Shown here in pieces: positions 8,616 through 17,209 of a stretch of 64,000 nucleotides of DNA. This stretch comes from a virus: positions 1 through 64,000 of IMG/VR virus record IMGVR_UViG_3300025010_000048. One strand, 5' to 3'. The notes beneath the pieces were generated by a model. That model did no database searches and was not told where the DNA came from. It worked only from the letters and a program-made list of their open reading frames with translations. Position 1 is the first letter of the stretch. Each line of letters starts with the position of its first letter. The position numbers and the translations under genes were made by a program.

Positions 8616-9977
8616 CTAGCTAGGATTACAGCCATAGATAAAGCTGAAATCATCCCAACCATAAGAGAAACGTGCAATTGTCGCATACTTAGCAATTTCA
8701 GTGTCGAAGTCCTCAGTTGCCTTAAATCCAGGTTGCCTTCTCCAATACCAATTTAAGAATTGCTTCATTCTCTCGCTATCACACATGCCATATGTTAACT
8801 GTATGTTTCCATGCAGAGCAGACTATATCATCCCTTTCGGGGACGGCGCTTATGGACATTATTGTTTCCTCAGTCCTAGTCGTTGAACCTTCACCCGCCC
8901 TCGTCTCTATTGACTACATCGGGTGCTTGGCTGCTGATTTCCCATTGTTTCATCCACTAACTTTTCAAGCCATCACATTCACCGTTACCAGTCGTGTTGT
9001 GGCATAGTGGTTTTAGGGGGTTCCAGCAATTCACCGTCTTTGCAATTATATCTGTGAACATTTTTTCATAATCTTTTTCATGTCCATTGACCTTACTTCT
9101 ATGACAGTCATCGCAAAGCGAAATTAAGTTATTTTTGTCAAATATTTTAGATGGATCTTCTTTTACTGTTATTATATGAAAAAGATTGTCAACGGACTAA
9201 TTAGATTACTAATTGGTATCACATATATAATGGGTCCTAGTGTTTGAACCAAGCGTTAGCGTCTGTCAACCAAGGCCATTCAACTACATTGAACACGCCT
9301 TTCCAGACGTTTACGCCGTGGTCGGTTGTCCCAGGCTTTTCCTCAGTATCGGCAATAACCCTTGCAGGTTCAAATAATTCAGTCGGCACGATCAGAGTAT
9401 CCGGCATAACCAAGAATGGATTACCCTTATCGTCCTCCCAACGACGCATATTGTTTCTAACGGTAGTCACGTTAGCGGCAGTCAGCGCATATGTGCCGAA
9501 GTTTGAAGTTACGGCAGAACTTCCAGGTGCTTTCGGGTGCGATGCAGAACAAAGAGCAACCCCATCTGGACCGGCATAAGATGCGTTAAAAGCGTTATTA
9601 AACGGTATAGCAGCATGATACTGAATAGTTCTATATTCAACCATACGGAGATTACGGACACGCTTTTTAATCTCGCCGTATTGTTCGTCCTCAACTAACT
9701 CGCGCTCAATCTGTGTACCTTTAGAATATTTACGGTGAATATAGTTAGAAGTGAAACCTTTCCTAAAGTCCTCATAAGAAACTTTATTCCCTGTTGCTCC
9801 CCATTCTTCCATTAACCCTAAGTCACCGATGCCCTGATTAGTTTCCTGCGCTTTTGTGGAGTTTTCCACGTTATACATCAGACCAAGGAAGTCCTTTTCT
9901 TTCTTACCGGCCAAGTCAAATATCTTCCTTAGACCAGGTTCAAGTTGCTCTGCCCAATTGTCAGAAATTAACGGCAT
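8616..9977 (-). CDS. Major capsid protein, split by a group I intron
   Basis: Exon 1 runs from 9977 to about 9239 and exon 2 from about 8788 to 8616. Joined in frame they give about 303 residues. Exon 1 contains MPLISDNWAEQLEPGLRKIF, HPKAPGSSA and ends WLTDANAWFKH. Exon 2 supplies the expected end: RMKQFLNWYWRRQP, then FDTEIAKYA and RFSYGWDDFSFIYG. Without splicing the ORF stops at 9237, losing the final 57 residues, so splicing is essential for a normal capsid. The exact splice bases are a frame-consistent proposal. Confidence 0.85.
8789..9238 (-). mobile_element. Group I intron in the capsid gene
   Basis: About 450 bases. On the minus strand the core is recognisable. It has AATTGCTGGAACCCCC (P3/P4 side), AATGGGAAATCAGCAGCC (P6/P7 side), GGTTCAACGACTAG, and GATATAGTCTGCTCTGCATG, which is nearly identical to the end of the phage T4 td intron core. 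The proposed 5' exon ends in T and the intron ends in G, as group I splicing requires. It most resembles subgroup IA phage introns. Confidence 0.85.
8957..9196 (-). pseudogene. Remnant HNH homing endonuclease in the intron
   Basis: An 80-codon open stretch without a start, directly after an in-frame stop. It encodes the second half of an HNH domain: FHIITVKEDPSKIFDKNN, then LISLCDDCHRSKVNGH. The first half (the first His region) is missing, so the enzyme is almost certainly dead. The intron therefore probably cannot home on its own now, though it could still splice. Confidence 0.75.
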
Positions 9978-9996
9978 TTGTTTTCCTCCTCAAAAC

Positions 9997-10030
9997 AAAA
10001 AGACCCAGGCTAAAATTGCCTAAGTCTTTT
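9997..10030 (-). terminator. Terminator/attenuator upstream of the capsid gene
   Basis: An AAAAAGAC-type arm with AGGC pairs with GCCTAAGTCTTTT across a short loop, and T-rich sequence follows on the minus strand. It lies between the decoration gene stop and the capsid start, so it would act as a partial terminator or RNA-processing site. Confidence 0.6.
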
Positions 10031-10064
10031 GTCATTTAATTTTTATTTTAATTTGCGGTTATTG

Positions 10065-10763
10065 CTATGCATTATAGATGTGCTTGCGGATAACAACATC
10101 CATCATTAAATCGGCAGGGTAAATATTTACTACCAACAATGGACCTGCTTCGTTGGCGATAGTAGCGTTTGCATCAATGGTATTTTCATCTTTCAGGTCA
10201 ACACCAAAACTGCCAATATTAATAACGTCACCGGAACCTCCAGCACCAAGCAGAATATACTTACTCGCGGTTGTCGGAGCAGTCGGAAATGGTTCTTCAA
10301 CGGTCAGTGTGTCGCTTGAACCCGTGTAATCCTTTACTGTGCGAATACTTCCTGCTGCCGGACCTTCGTAAATATACAGCAATGCACCATTCCAATCATC
10401 ATCAGATGATGTACTTAATGCAGTGTCAACCAAAGTAGTAGTTGTCCCGCCAGTTGCTGTAGCGTCCCTATGGTCAGCAAAAGAGCAGCGATAGACAATA
10501 AATGGATTATCATATACCCTACCGTAAGTTGTTGTCGCTGCCGGATTGTCTGCTGCTGCAATAGTCTCAGCCATTACGCCAAGTACATTAGTCGCGTTTG
10601 CTGCCGCTTTAGCAACCCTATTGGCAGTCAATACAACCATGTCGCCTGCGCTAAAAGCAACGCCGGGAGTTAATTCATAATCGACTGCGTTATCTACAGT
10701 CCCGCCAAGTTTGTTATATTTAGGTTCAAACCCATTTGTAGTTCTAGATGCAGTTAAAGCCAT
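10065..10763 (-). CDS. Capsid decoration/head stabilisation-type protein
   Basis: 232 residues. The N-terminus FEPKYNKLGG and VAFSAGDMVVLTANRVAKA resembles small trimeric head-decoration domains. Later beta strands include LLYIYEGPAAGSIRTVKDYTG and a C-terminal VVNIYPADLMMDVV. It lies between scaffold and capsid genes, the usual place for such proteins. The name rests on context and fold pattern. Confidence 0.6.
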   Translation of the reverse strand: MALTASRTTNGFEPKYNKLGGTVDNAVDYELTPGVAFSAGDMVVLTANRVAKAAANATNVLGVMAETIAAADNPAATTTYGRVYDNPFIVYRCSFADHRDATATGGTTTTLVDTALSTSSDDDWNGALLYIYEGPAAGSIRTVKDYTGSSDTLTVEEPFPTAPTTASKYILLGAGGSGDVINIGSFGVDLKDENTIDANATIANEAGPLLVVNIYPADLMMDVVIRKHIYNA

Positions 10764-10772
10764 TTTCTCAAC

Positions 10773-11753
10773 CTACCTTCTTTTCTTAGATTTTTTCGTT
10801 ATACCGGAGGCAAAATCTTTTTCGGACATATCTAGCCTTGCGGCGAAATGTTTTTGCAGCGGAGTTAAATCAACCTGCTCGGATTTACTTCCTACCGGCA
10901 GGTTAGCATCTTCAACCCTAAGTTTTTGGCGACCTTTAATATTGGCAAGCGTCTTTTGTTCGGCGGCAGTTTTTACTGATTTCCTTAATTCTCCAGATGT
11001 AAACTTTTCACCGATAACAAACTTCATAGCAGTTTCAAAATCAATGGCGGCACCATTTTGACTTACCGCATCAATCTCGGCAGCGTACATAATAGCATAT
11101 GGTCTAATTTGAGGATTACTATTTAATACCGCCTGCCTTTGCCTTTCGTAGTCAGTTGACTTTCCGGTAAATTCAATCTGTTGTTTTGCGCTAATCAGTT
11201 CTTGTTCAAGTCGGGCAATTCTCTGCTCCTTCTTAATTTCTTCCGAAGCAAGTTTCTTTGCCTTTGTTTCATCAAAACCAAGTGCAGCGAAATATTCCTC
11301 TTTCTCCGTCTGCTGTTCTATCCAATAGGTTTTTGCCTCTGCCTCTACCTGCGCCTGACGTTTCTCTGCCTGCTTATCAGCTTCAATTTTTGCTCTCTCA
11401 CGGGAAAGTCTATCCGCTAATACCCGGTCAATTTCTGTCTGCATTTCTGCTTTCGTGTATGTTTTTTCTTTAACGGTAGGTTCTTTTTTTAATTCCGGTT
11501 CTTGTTCAACTTCTTCTTCCCTTAAGTCCTCGTCCCCACCGGAAAAATCGTCGCTTACCTCATCGTCAGTTGGCAACTCAACGAGTTCAACGTCCTTATC
11601 GCCGTCTTTGTCTGGAATATTTGGATCGTCAATTTCGGTATCATCAACAAAACCACCGCCAGAAAAACCACCATCCGTTACCATTAAAGCGCGATTGAAT
11701 CTGCCTAAGAATTTATCTTCTGCCGCATTAATTCCTAATAAGTCTTTAAACAT
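10773..11753 (-). CDS. Scaffold (GP20-type minor structural) protein
   Basis: 326 residues. Residues about 45-90 are highly acidic. Residues about 95-205 form a long charged coiled coil (AEMQTEIDRVLADRLSRERAKIEADKQ pattern, given here in part only as MQTEIDRVLADRLSRERA). The C-terminus is basic and ends KKSKKRR, as expected for a capsid-binding tail. It lies between portal and capsid genes. It should guide procapsid assembly. Confidence 0.75.
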   Translation of the reverse strand: MFKDLLGINAAEDKFLGRFNRALMVTDGGFSGGGFVDDTEIDDPNIPDKDGDKDVELVELPTDDEVSDDFSGGDEDLREEEVEQEPELKKEPTVKEKTYTKAEMQTEIDRVLADRLSRERAKIEADKQAEKRQAQVEAEAKTYWIEQQTEKEEYFAALGFDETKAKKLASEEIKKEQRIARLEQELISAKQQIEFTGKSTDYERQRQAVLNSNPQIRPYAIMYAAEIDAVSQNGAAIDFETAMKFVIGEKFTSGELRKSVKTAAEQKTLANIKGRQKLRVEDANLPVGSKSEQVDLTPLQKHFAARLDMSEKDFASGITKKSKKRR

Positions 11754-11873
11754 AATTTGCCTCCCGTTTTAAACCCGTCGGTTATAATATCCTTGCACAG
11801 TTTAAAGTCTTGTGCATGTTTTGGACTGTTCCTTGCGGTTTTTAACGTCTACAGCACGTTTCAGACATTTATG

Positions 11874-13874
11874 CTATACATCTTGTTGTATTAATAATTG
11901 CAGTTCTGACATCATTTGTTCTGGCGGTAGGGACATTAGGTATTCCCTAATCTCCGGAGGCAATTGAGATAAAATTTGTTCTATCTCGTTACCTTGTTGT
12001 GAAACTTCTTCCTGCTCAGGAGGTTGTTCTCCAGGAACAGAACTTCTTTTCATTGCTTCCTGCTCCATTTCCATCCGTTGCTGTTCTTCCTTCTGCTTAT
12101 TCATTCTCTCCATAATTTCGGGTATGGGAGGGAACTTGCCGTATTCCATAACATAGAAGAAAGTTTCCGGATCAATGACACTTGCTACCAATAAATCCTT
12201 AGCTATTTCCATATGATACATGCGGTCACTCGGTATTACCGATGAAACTTTACAGTAACAATCAAAGTCAGGGAAGTATTCCTCAAAATCCTTTTGGTAG
12301 GTATTGGCATCTAACATCCTGCCGTCCGGCATTATTGTTTCTCCGGTATTTAACTTTCCTACCTCATTAAAAGGCATGGTTATGCCGTTTTCTTTGTCGT
12401 AAACCTTTTTCATTTCATCAGCATTGAAGGTGTTATACTTATAACCTTCTTTGTCGTTCTTGCCATTAATCCGGTAAGTTCTTTGCTCTGTGTAAAACTT
12501 GCCGATTAGGCGGTTAGTAAATTGACCGGCATCCTCATAGGAAGAATTAATTTCCTGCTCTGCTGTCCTTAACCTTATCTTAGCTTGGGAAACTAGCTCG
12601 GCAATTGCCTTAAATGCGGTTACGCTGCCGGGAGTTCTGCCTTGACTTACATCAAAACGACCTATCATGCCCTCCATAGAGGACTGTAAACGCCCCATTT
12701 CCTGTATTAGACTGCCGGGAATAGGTTGTCCATGCTCTCGCTTAACCCCTTGAATATCGGCAACCGGGAACCACATGCCGGGGGCAGTACCACGTTCCTC
12801 AATTAACCTCTTTTGTCTAGGAGTAAGCGACCTTTCATCATACCAGGTTTGCCCAATGGCCCCGTGAATATGACCTTCAAGTATAATCTCAGCAGTCTTA
12901 TTCCTAACAATTTGCGGATTCTTAAGATAGAACGCATCGCCAAATCCCCAAACGCTATTTTCTCTTGGGTATCTCTGCCGCACAAAAAACGGAAATACCG
13001 GAGTTTCTCCGGGGTCGAAGTACATATAGTTACTGTGTCTAAGATAAACTCCTTGATGTTCTCCTGCCCATAAAATAACGTGTAAACCTATTCCCTGGTC
13101 TTGTTCTCCTGGTGCTAAAATCATCGGTTTGCCAATATACCATGTTTCAATAACGGGAACCTGTTCTTGGTTATATGAGCGACTAAAACCTTCGGTATCA
13201 AGTTGGTCAGTATCCAGCAAATCATCGTCGTGCAACCCTTGTTCTTGAACCAACTTTGCCCTATCGGGGAAGTTCTCTTGTATATACTCCATTGTGCGCC
13301 ATACGGGTTTATGGCAACGATTTCCCTCATTTATATCCTCCCGACAACGTGCATCAGGCACTAGGCATAACGGGTGCAATGCTTTCCAGCGAATATCGCC
13401 TTCCCATCTGTTCGGACCTTTGCCACCTCGCCAATTAGAGTCCCAATAGATATGCCAAATACCTGTGCCGTACAGAAAAAACCACCGAAGAAACTTAATT
13501 CTCTCGGAGGTTAGTTTGTTCTTATAGAATAAGAATTTTTTAAGGTCGGTCATAATATTAGATTTTTCTTCGTCACCCGGTTCAACGCCCTGGTCTATTA
13601 ACTCTATCTCGTTAGCAAACTCGGCTACCGTACCTTCTATTAGAGAAAAGGTAATATTCTCAACGCTGTTCGGTCTATTCTGTTGCTGTGCCTCGGTTCT
13701 TAGCGGATTACCATTCGGACCAAGTAAGTCCCAATGCCTAGAAGTATAGAGTTTATACATTTCCCGCATTTCATCGACATAAAATTGCCTTGCCGCTTTA
13801 TCATCGTCATACCAATCCATACAAATTCTAACGGCATCACTTTCTGCCTGTGAATTTCCTCTTACGTTTTCCAT
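11874..13874 (-). CDS. Portal protein
   Basis: 666 residues, a large portal with an N-terminal helical region (residues 1-60), a central beta/alpha stem region (WYIGKPMILAPGEQDQGIG, then RYPRENSVWGFGDAFYLKNP near residue 310), and a Gln/Glu/Pro-rich C-terminus around residues 590-666. It forms the dodecameric vertex through which terminase packages DNA. The gene lies upstream of scaffold with a 120-base gap that holds no ORF I can support. Confidence 0.85.
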   Translation of the reverse strand: MENVRGNSQAESDAVRICMDWYDDDKAARQFYVDEMREMYKLYTSRHWDLLGPNGNPLRTEAQQQNRPNSVENITFSLIEGTVAEFANEIELIDQGVEPGDEEKSNIMTDLKKFLFYKNKLTSERIKFLRWFFLYGTGIWHIYWDSNWRGGKGPNRWEGDIRWKALHPLCLVPDARCREDINEGNRCHKPVWRTMEYIQENFPDRAKLVQEQGLHDDDLLDTDQLDTEGFSRSYNQEQVPVIETWYIGKPMILAPGEQDQGIGLHVILWAGEHQGVYLRHSNYMYFDPGETPVFPFFVRQRYPRENSVWGFGDAFYLKNPQIVRNKTAEIILEGHIHGAIGQTWYDERSLTPRQKRLIEERGTAPGMWFPVADIQGVKREHGQPIPGSLIQEMGRLQSSMEGMIGRFDVSQGRTPGSVTAFKAIAELVSQAKIRLRTAEQEINSSYEDAGQFTNRLIGKFYTEQRTYRINGKNDKEGYKYNTFNADEMKKVYDKENGITMPFNEVGKLNTGETIMPDGRMLDANTYQKDFEEYFPDFDCYCKVSSVIPSDRMYHMEIAKDLLVASVIDPETFFYVMEYGKFPPIPEIMERMNKQKEEQQRMEMEQEAMKRSSVPGEQPPEQEEVSQQGNEIEQILSQLPPEIREYLMSLPPEQMMSELQLLIQQDV

Positions 13875-13900
13875 AGTTCACCACCTTTTAGGCATAAAAA

Positions 13901-13958
13901 ATAGAGGTAGAGTATAAGACAATGCCAATAATGACACTTTCCTACACCCTACCTCTAT
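13901..13958 (-). terminator. Long-loop terminator upstream of portal
   Basis: ATAGAGGTAG pairs with CTACCTCTAT across 38 bases, and six T residues follow on the minus strand. It separates the small-gene block from the portal gene. Confidence 0.55.
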
Positions 13959-13984
13959 CGTTCTCGATTCGAGATATTGGTTAT

Positions 13985-14422
13985 TTAGTTATCGTCTAAA
14001 TCATCACATAGTGTTGCGTAGAAGTTTTGGACTGCTTTTATTGTACGATCATTGCGCTCTGCCCGTTCTTCTGGAGTATATTGCTTCCTTGGAGGATAAG
14101 CGTCTATATGCCATTTTTGAGCATAATACCAAGCATAGAAATCATTATAACCCCATACAGTAATAGCTTTTTCGCACTCACTAAATAATCCGTTTTCTTC
14201 CCAAACATTTTCTTCCGCATAACCTGTTTCAATGTTCTTGAAGGGATAGTTACTACCCTCGTATTTAGCCTCTAAGTCTGCCTCATGCTCAGAATAGACT
14301 AAAACACTATGCCCCTCATGCTCTTTTAGGAGAGTAGGCATCATGCGGATAGTGGTTGTATCCTTGCCAATATCATAATATTTCTTGCAGTCCTCACACA
14401 CAAAAGTATATTCAGTTCCCAC
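13985..14422 (-). CDS. Zinc-ribbon-start hypothetical protein, paralogue A
   Basis: 145 residues. It begins with FVCEDCKKYYDIGKD and has LLKEHEGHSVLVYSEHE near residue 35. The gene at 20260-20703 has the same plan (CVDCKKTYYLGY then LIEHEGHDWFAWSDDH), so the two form a paralogous pair. Cys and His residues could bind one metal ion. Function unknown; the pair brackets the terminase and small-gene block. Confidence 0.6.
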   Translation of the reverse strand: MGTEYTFVCEDCKKYYDIGKDTTTIRMMPTLLKEHEGHSVLVYSEHEADLEAKYEGSNYPFKNIETGYAEENVWEENGLFSECEKAITVWGYNDFYAWYYAQKWHIDAYPPRKQYTPEERAERNDRTIKAVQNFYATLCDDLDDN

Positions 14423-14439
14423 AATAACACCGTCCTCGG

Positions 14440-14724
14440 TTATTTAGTTTCCTTCTCATACCTGTCAATCCAAGGTTTTAATTCTTTATGGAATTCTGAT
14501 GGCAATAAAAAATCATTCAGTACCAGTTCGCCAATAAATAAAATCTTATCTTCTGTACAGTTTTTATGTAGCCAATCATAGAATTTTACACGTTTTTCAT
14601 GTATTACTGCTTGCCTACGCATATATTCATCGCGTCTATCAAGACTTTTTGAAAAACTTTCCCTAAACTTATCAAAAGCATCAACAGTTAATTCTACTGT
14701 CTGTGTGTTCGAATGGTTTTGCAC
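14440..14724 (-). CDS. Hypothetical charged protein
   Basis: 94 residues, highly charged and helical, with KFRESFSKSLDRRDEYMRRQ near residue 20. No motif recognised. An ACCG-type intergenic repeat (accgtcctcggttat) precedes it and also occurs before neighbouring genes. Confidence 0.5.
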   Translation of the reverse strand: MQNHSNTQTVELTVDAFDKFRESFSKSLDRRDEYMRRQAVIHEKRVKFYDWLHKNCTEDKILFIGELVLNDFLLPSEFHKELKPWIDRYEKETK

Positions 14725-14744
14725 TATGTCACCGTCCTCGGTTA

Positions 14745-14858
14745 TTATTTCTTCTTCCCGTAACCCATACCCTTTCCCATTTCTTTCTTTTCGGACTTAG
14801 GCATCGACATACCTTTACCCATGCCCTTCATACCTTTACCGCCCTTACAACCTGCCAT
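14745..14858 (-). CDS. 37-residue Met/Gly/Lys-rich peptide
   Basis: An ATG behind a perfect AGGAGG encodes a peptide made almost only of Gly, Lys, Met and Ser, starting MAGCKGGKGMKGMGKGMSMP. It may bind nucleic acid or metal through its basic Met-rich sequence. It is too short for a domain call, but the ribosome site and operon spacing support translation. Confidence 0.55.
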   Translation of the reverse strand: MAGCKGGKGMKGMGKGMSMPKSEKKEMGKGMGYGKKK

Positions 14859-14870
14859 TGTTACCACCTC

Positions 14871-15005
14871 CTAATCTAATTTAATATCCTTAGTAGGACT
14901 TATCATAACTACCCTGCCGCCCTTTGCTTTGACGGTAAGTGTTCCCCATCCTCCAAGGTTGCGTAGTTCTAAAATGACTTTCTTTTCTGCATCAGTTAGT
15001 TGCAT
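14871..15005 (-). CDS. 44-residue hypothetical protein
   Basis: It starts MQLTDAEKKVILELRNLGG and ends in a beta hairpin-like VKAKGGRVVMISPTKD. Its start overlaps the upstream small gene, and its stop overlaps the ribosome site of the next gene. The compact arrangement supports real coding. Function unknown. Confidence 0.55.
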   Translation of the reverse strand: MQLTDAEKKVILELRNLGGWGTLTVKAKGGRVVMISPTKDIKLD

Positions 15006-15148
15006 CGTTTACCTCCATAAACCCTTTCTGCTTCTTTGCCGGAAAGGATATAACTTTCTCCTTTAACCATACTCCTATATTCAAAACTACCATTCCACTC
15101 TTGAATTTCCTCTGCCGTTGCTAATTGTATGCTTTTTATTTTAGCCAC
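14996..15148 (-). CDS. 50-residue hypothetical protein (GTG start)
   Basis: GTG behind GGAGG begins a protein starting VAKIKSIQLATAEEIQEWNG. The middle has YRSMVKGESYILSGKEAERV. It overlaps the next gene by 10 bases. No family recognised. Confidence 0.5.
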   Translation of the reverse strand: MAKIKSIQLATAEEIQEWNGSFEYRSMVKGESYILSGKEAERVYGGKRCN

Positions 15149-15172
15149 TTTTATTACCTCCGGTTATCCGTT

Positions 15173-15463
15173 TTAGTTATTGCATTCAGGCATATCACAA
15201 ATAAACATCACATGATTAATAGGTACTCTTACGGTATCGCTAAACATAAGTTCGTTAGTTGTTAAAACAACAGCATCACTAATAATATAGCAACCGTCCT
15301 TTTCCTTATATTCTCCGGTGTAGTATATTTTATATTCACCCAATAAAAACATAATTTTTATTTTTAATTTTGGATTATGACTAACAGAAATCCATTGTAT
15401 ATTATTAAGACTAAGCATTAAGTCACGTTCTCTTAATGCCTGTCTAATTGTTAATTCGCTCAT
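15173..15463 (-). CDS. Hypothetical beta-rich small protein
   Basis: 96 residues. The sequence alternates short beta strands (WISVSHNPKLKIKIMFLLGE, then VVLTTNELMF) and ends with MFICDMPECNN. No known motif. It is part of the small-gene block between portal and terminase large subunit. Confidence 0.5.
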   Translation of the reverse strand: MSELTIRQALRERDLMLSLNNIQWISVSHNPKLKIKIMFLLGEYKIYYTGEYKEKDGCYIISDAVVLTTNELMFSDTVRVPINHVMFICDMPECNN

Positions 15464-15475
15464 TTAAGGTTCTCC

Positions 15476-15799
15476 TTATCTATACTTTGTTTCCTCAACA
15501 ACAAACCTATTCCCCCGCTTCCTGCCGATAACCATTATCTTAATCAACTTATCATCCGCTAAATATCCCAATTCCTTTGGGCAGATAGATAACGGTATTG
15601 ATATAGAGTTGTCAGACTCTTCTTCTGTTTCCGGTTCTTCGGCAACGTCCGGCACTTCAATAAATTCTTCATCGTTGATAGTTTCGCTTATGTGACTGTC
15701 CTTGCCTGCCTCTTTCTTACATAGTCGGCAATGAAGGAGAAACTTACTTACGCTATCGAAATCAGTTTCCGGTTTTCCGCATACCTTACACTTTCTCAC
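15476..15799 (-). CDS. Zinc-ribbon hypothetical protein
   Basis: 107 residues. Residues 4-29 give CKVCGKP, then HCRLCKK, a CxxC...CxxC pair able to bind zinc. The middle is strongly acidic (VAEEPETEEESD) and the end is basic (RKRGNRFVVEETK). Possibly a nucleic acid or protein adaptor. It overlaps the next gene by 4 bases (ATGA-type coupling). Confidence 0.55.
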   Translation of the reverse strand: MRKCKVCGKPETDFDSVSKFLLHCRLCKKEAGKDSHISETINDEEFIEVPDVAEEPETEEESDNSISIPLSICPKELGYLADDKLIKIMVIGRKRGNRFVVEETKYR

Positions 15800-16134
15800 G
15801 AATAAAACCCCTTTTCTTCCTCTCTTGCGTTGCGTTCCTCGGCAGTTTCTACCTGTTTTACATCGTCCTCATGCGTACCTTCGGGGTATTCAAGGGGAAT
15901 GTCAACGCCCTCTAGGGATAGGACTGCTCGCATAAGTTTAAGTTGTGTATCGACAAGAGTTTTGATTGTGTCGGCATCCACTTCGGTAGGGTCATTAATA
16001 AACGATATTTTACCAACTTCATTGCTCATGTCGGTAATGTTCAAGAAAGGGAAAGTAGCTAAAGAAACAACAACTTGATGTAAAGCATCAATCTGATCGT
16101 CAAGTACCTTTTTATATTTAAGAATATCTACCAT
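15796..16134 (-). CDS. Hypothetical helical protein
   Basis: About 112 residues using the ATG at 16134, which follows a GGGAGAA site; an upstream in-frame ATG at 16152 is less well placed. Mostly helical with a Glu-rich C-terminus. No motif recognised. Confidence 0.5.
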   Translation of the reverse strand: MVDILKYKKVLDDQIDALHQVVVSLATFPFLNITDMSNEVGKISFINDPTEVDADTIKTLVDTQLKLMRAVLSLEGVDIPLEYPEGTHEDDVKQVETAEERNAREEEKGFYS

Positions 16135-16627
16135 TATAGGTTCTCCCTTCAATCAGAAAATCAACTCCATACCTAGGTACATAGTATTTTTCAAACATAT
16201 TCTTATCTTTTAACCAGATAACTTCTTCCGGTCTAGTAGGTTTTTTGTAAAAACCAACAAATTCTTCATATTCTTCTGGAGTTATACTAGAATCGTTATA
16301 TCCACACTGTATACGAGTAATTAAATAAGACCAATCATCGCAATCAATAACTGGGCCAATATTACCCGAAGTAACACGCCTAACAAATACTCTCTTTCCT
16401 AAAGATTTTTGATATTCAATTTCATCTATAACCATTTTTATGTGAGCAGGAACTAGTTCATCTACATGGTAAACCATTTTTAACTTATCAAGAGTTCTGT
16501 ACTTTCTTCCTGGTTTCCATAATGCTGTTATCATTTTTATAGCATTTTCACATCCAAGAGCAACATCCAGTACGTGAGATTGCGGCATTGATAATAAATA
16601 ATTCCTAAATTCTTGCAATGTTTTCAT
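16118..16627 (-). CDS. Hypothetical protein
   Basis: 169 residues, with YLLSMPQSHVLDVALGCENA near the N-terminus and many aromatic and charged residues later. No family recognised. It overlaps both neighbours, by 17 to 23 bases, so the group is translationally coupled. Confidence 0.5.
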   Translation of the reverse strand: MKTLQEFRNYLLSMPQSHVLDVALGCENAIKMITALWKPGRKYRTLDKLKMVYHVDELVPAHIKMVIDEIEYQKSLGKRVFVRRVTSGNIGPVIDCDDWSYLITRIQCGYNDSSITPEEYEEFVGFYKKPTRPEEVIWLKDKNMFEKYYVPRYGVDFLIEGRTYNGRYS

Positions 16628-16907
16628 TTGAGTTTTCTCCTTCTGGATTATTGAATATAATCGTACTTATATCTTGTGGATTAGACATATCTATACCAAC
16701 AAAATATTGTGATATGCGATAAATAGCATCAATTAGAGTCTGCATCTTTTTCACTTTCTCTAATGCGCTATTACAATCACCGAGGTCAATTCCTCGTACT
16801 TGCTTACCTAATGGTGCTTCTCCATTAAGTTCTCCGTCAGCACCATAAAATTTTACGACCATTGTTATTTGAGAAACCTTTTCCGCATTTTCAAATACAT
16901 GATCCAT
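16605..16907 (-). CDS. Hypothetical protein, tandem paralogue 1
   Basis: 100 residues. The segment RGIDLGDCNSALEKVKKMQT followed by IDAIYRISQYFVGIDMS aligns with GMRLSNYKNLQEKVKAIQEI and RAVYWKMQELIGIEYSS in the adjacent gene, so the two arose by tandem duplication. A beta hairpin plus two helices are likely. Function unknown. Confidence 0.55.
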   Translation of the reverse strand: MDHVFENAEKVSQITMVVKFYGADGELNGEAPLGKQVRGIDLGDCNSALEKVKKMQTLIDAIYRISQYFVGIDMSNPQDISTIIFNNPEGENSNENIARI

Positions 16908-17185
16908 TATAGGTTATCCCTTATAGAAGTATTAGATTTTTCTTCTAAACCTTCAATTTTTTGAAATGTTATTGAACTGTACTCAATCCCGATTAACTCC
17001 TGCATTTTCCAATAAACAGCCCTTGTGATTTCTTGAATTGCTTTTACTTTCTCCTGTAAATTTTTGTAATTACTTAATCTCATTCCTTTTACATATGTTT
17101 TTAATGGTACTTCTTCTCCTGTCTTATCGTCAAAGGTATAAGTAGATACCTTTGCACCTATACAAACAATACTGTCATCTTGCAT
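16907..17185 (-). CDS. Hypothetical protein, tandem paralogue 2
   Basis: 92 residues, paralogous to the gene immediately downstream and sharing one base with it. It starts MQDDSIVCIGAKVSTYTFDD. It follows the terminase gene stop by 24 bases. Function unknown; duplication suggests dosage or specialised partners. Confidence 0.55.
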   Translation of the reverse strand: MQDDSIVCIGAKVSTYTFDDKTGEEVPLKTYVKGMRLSNYKNLQEKVKAIQEITRAVYWKMQELIGIEYSSITFQKIEGLEEKSNTSIRDNL

Positions 17186-17209
17186 ATTTTAAGTCCTCCC
17201 TTTTTAATG

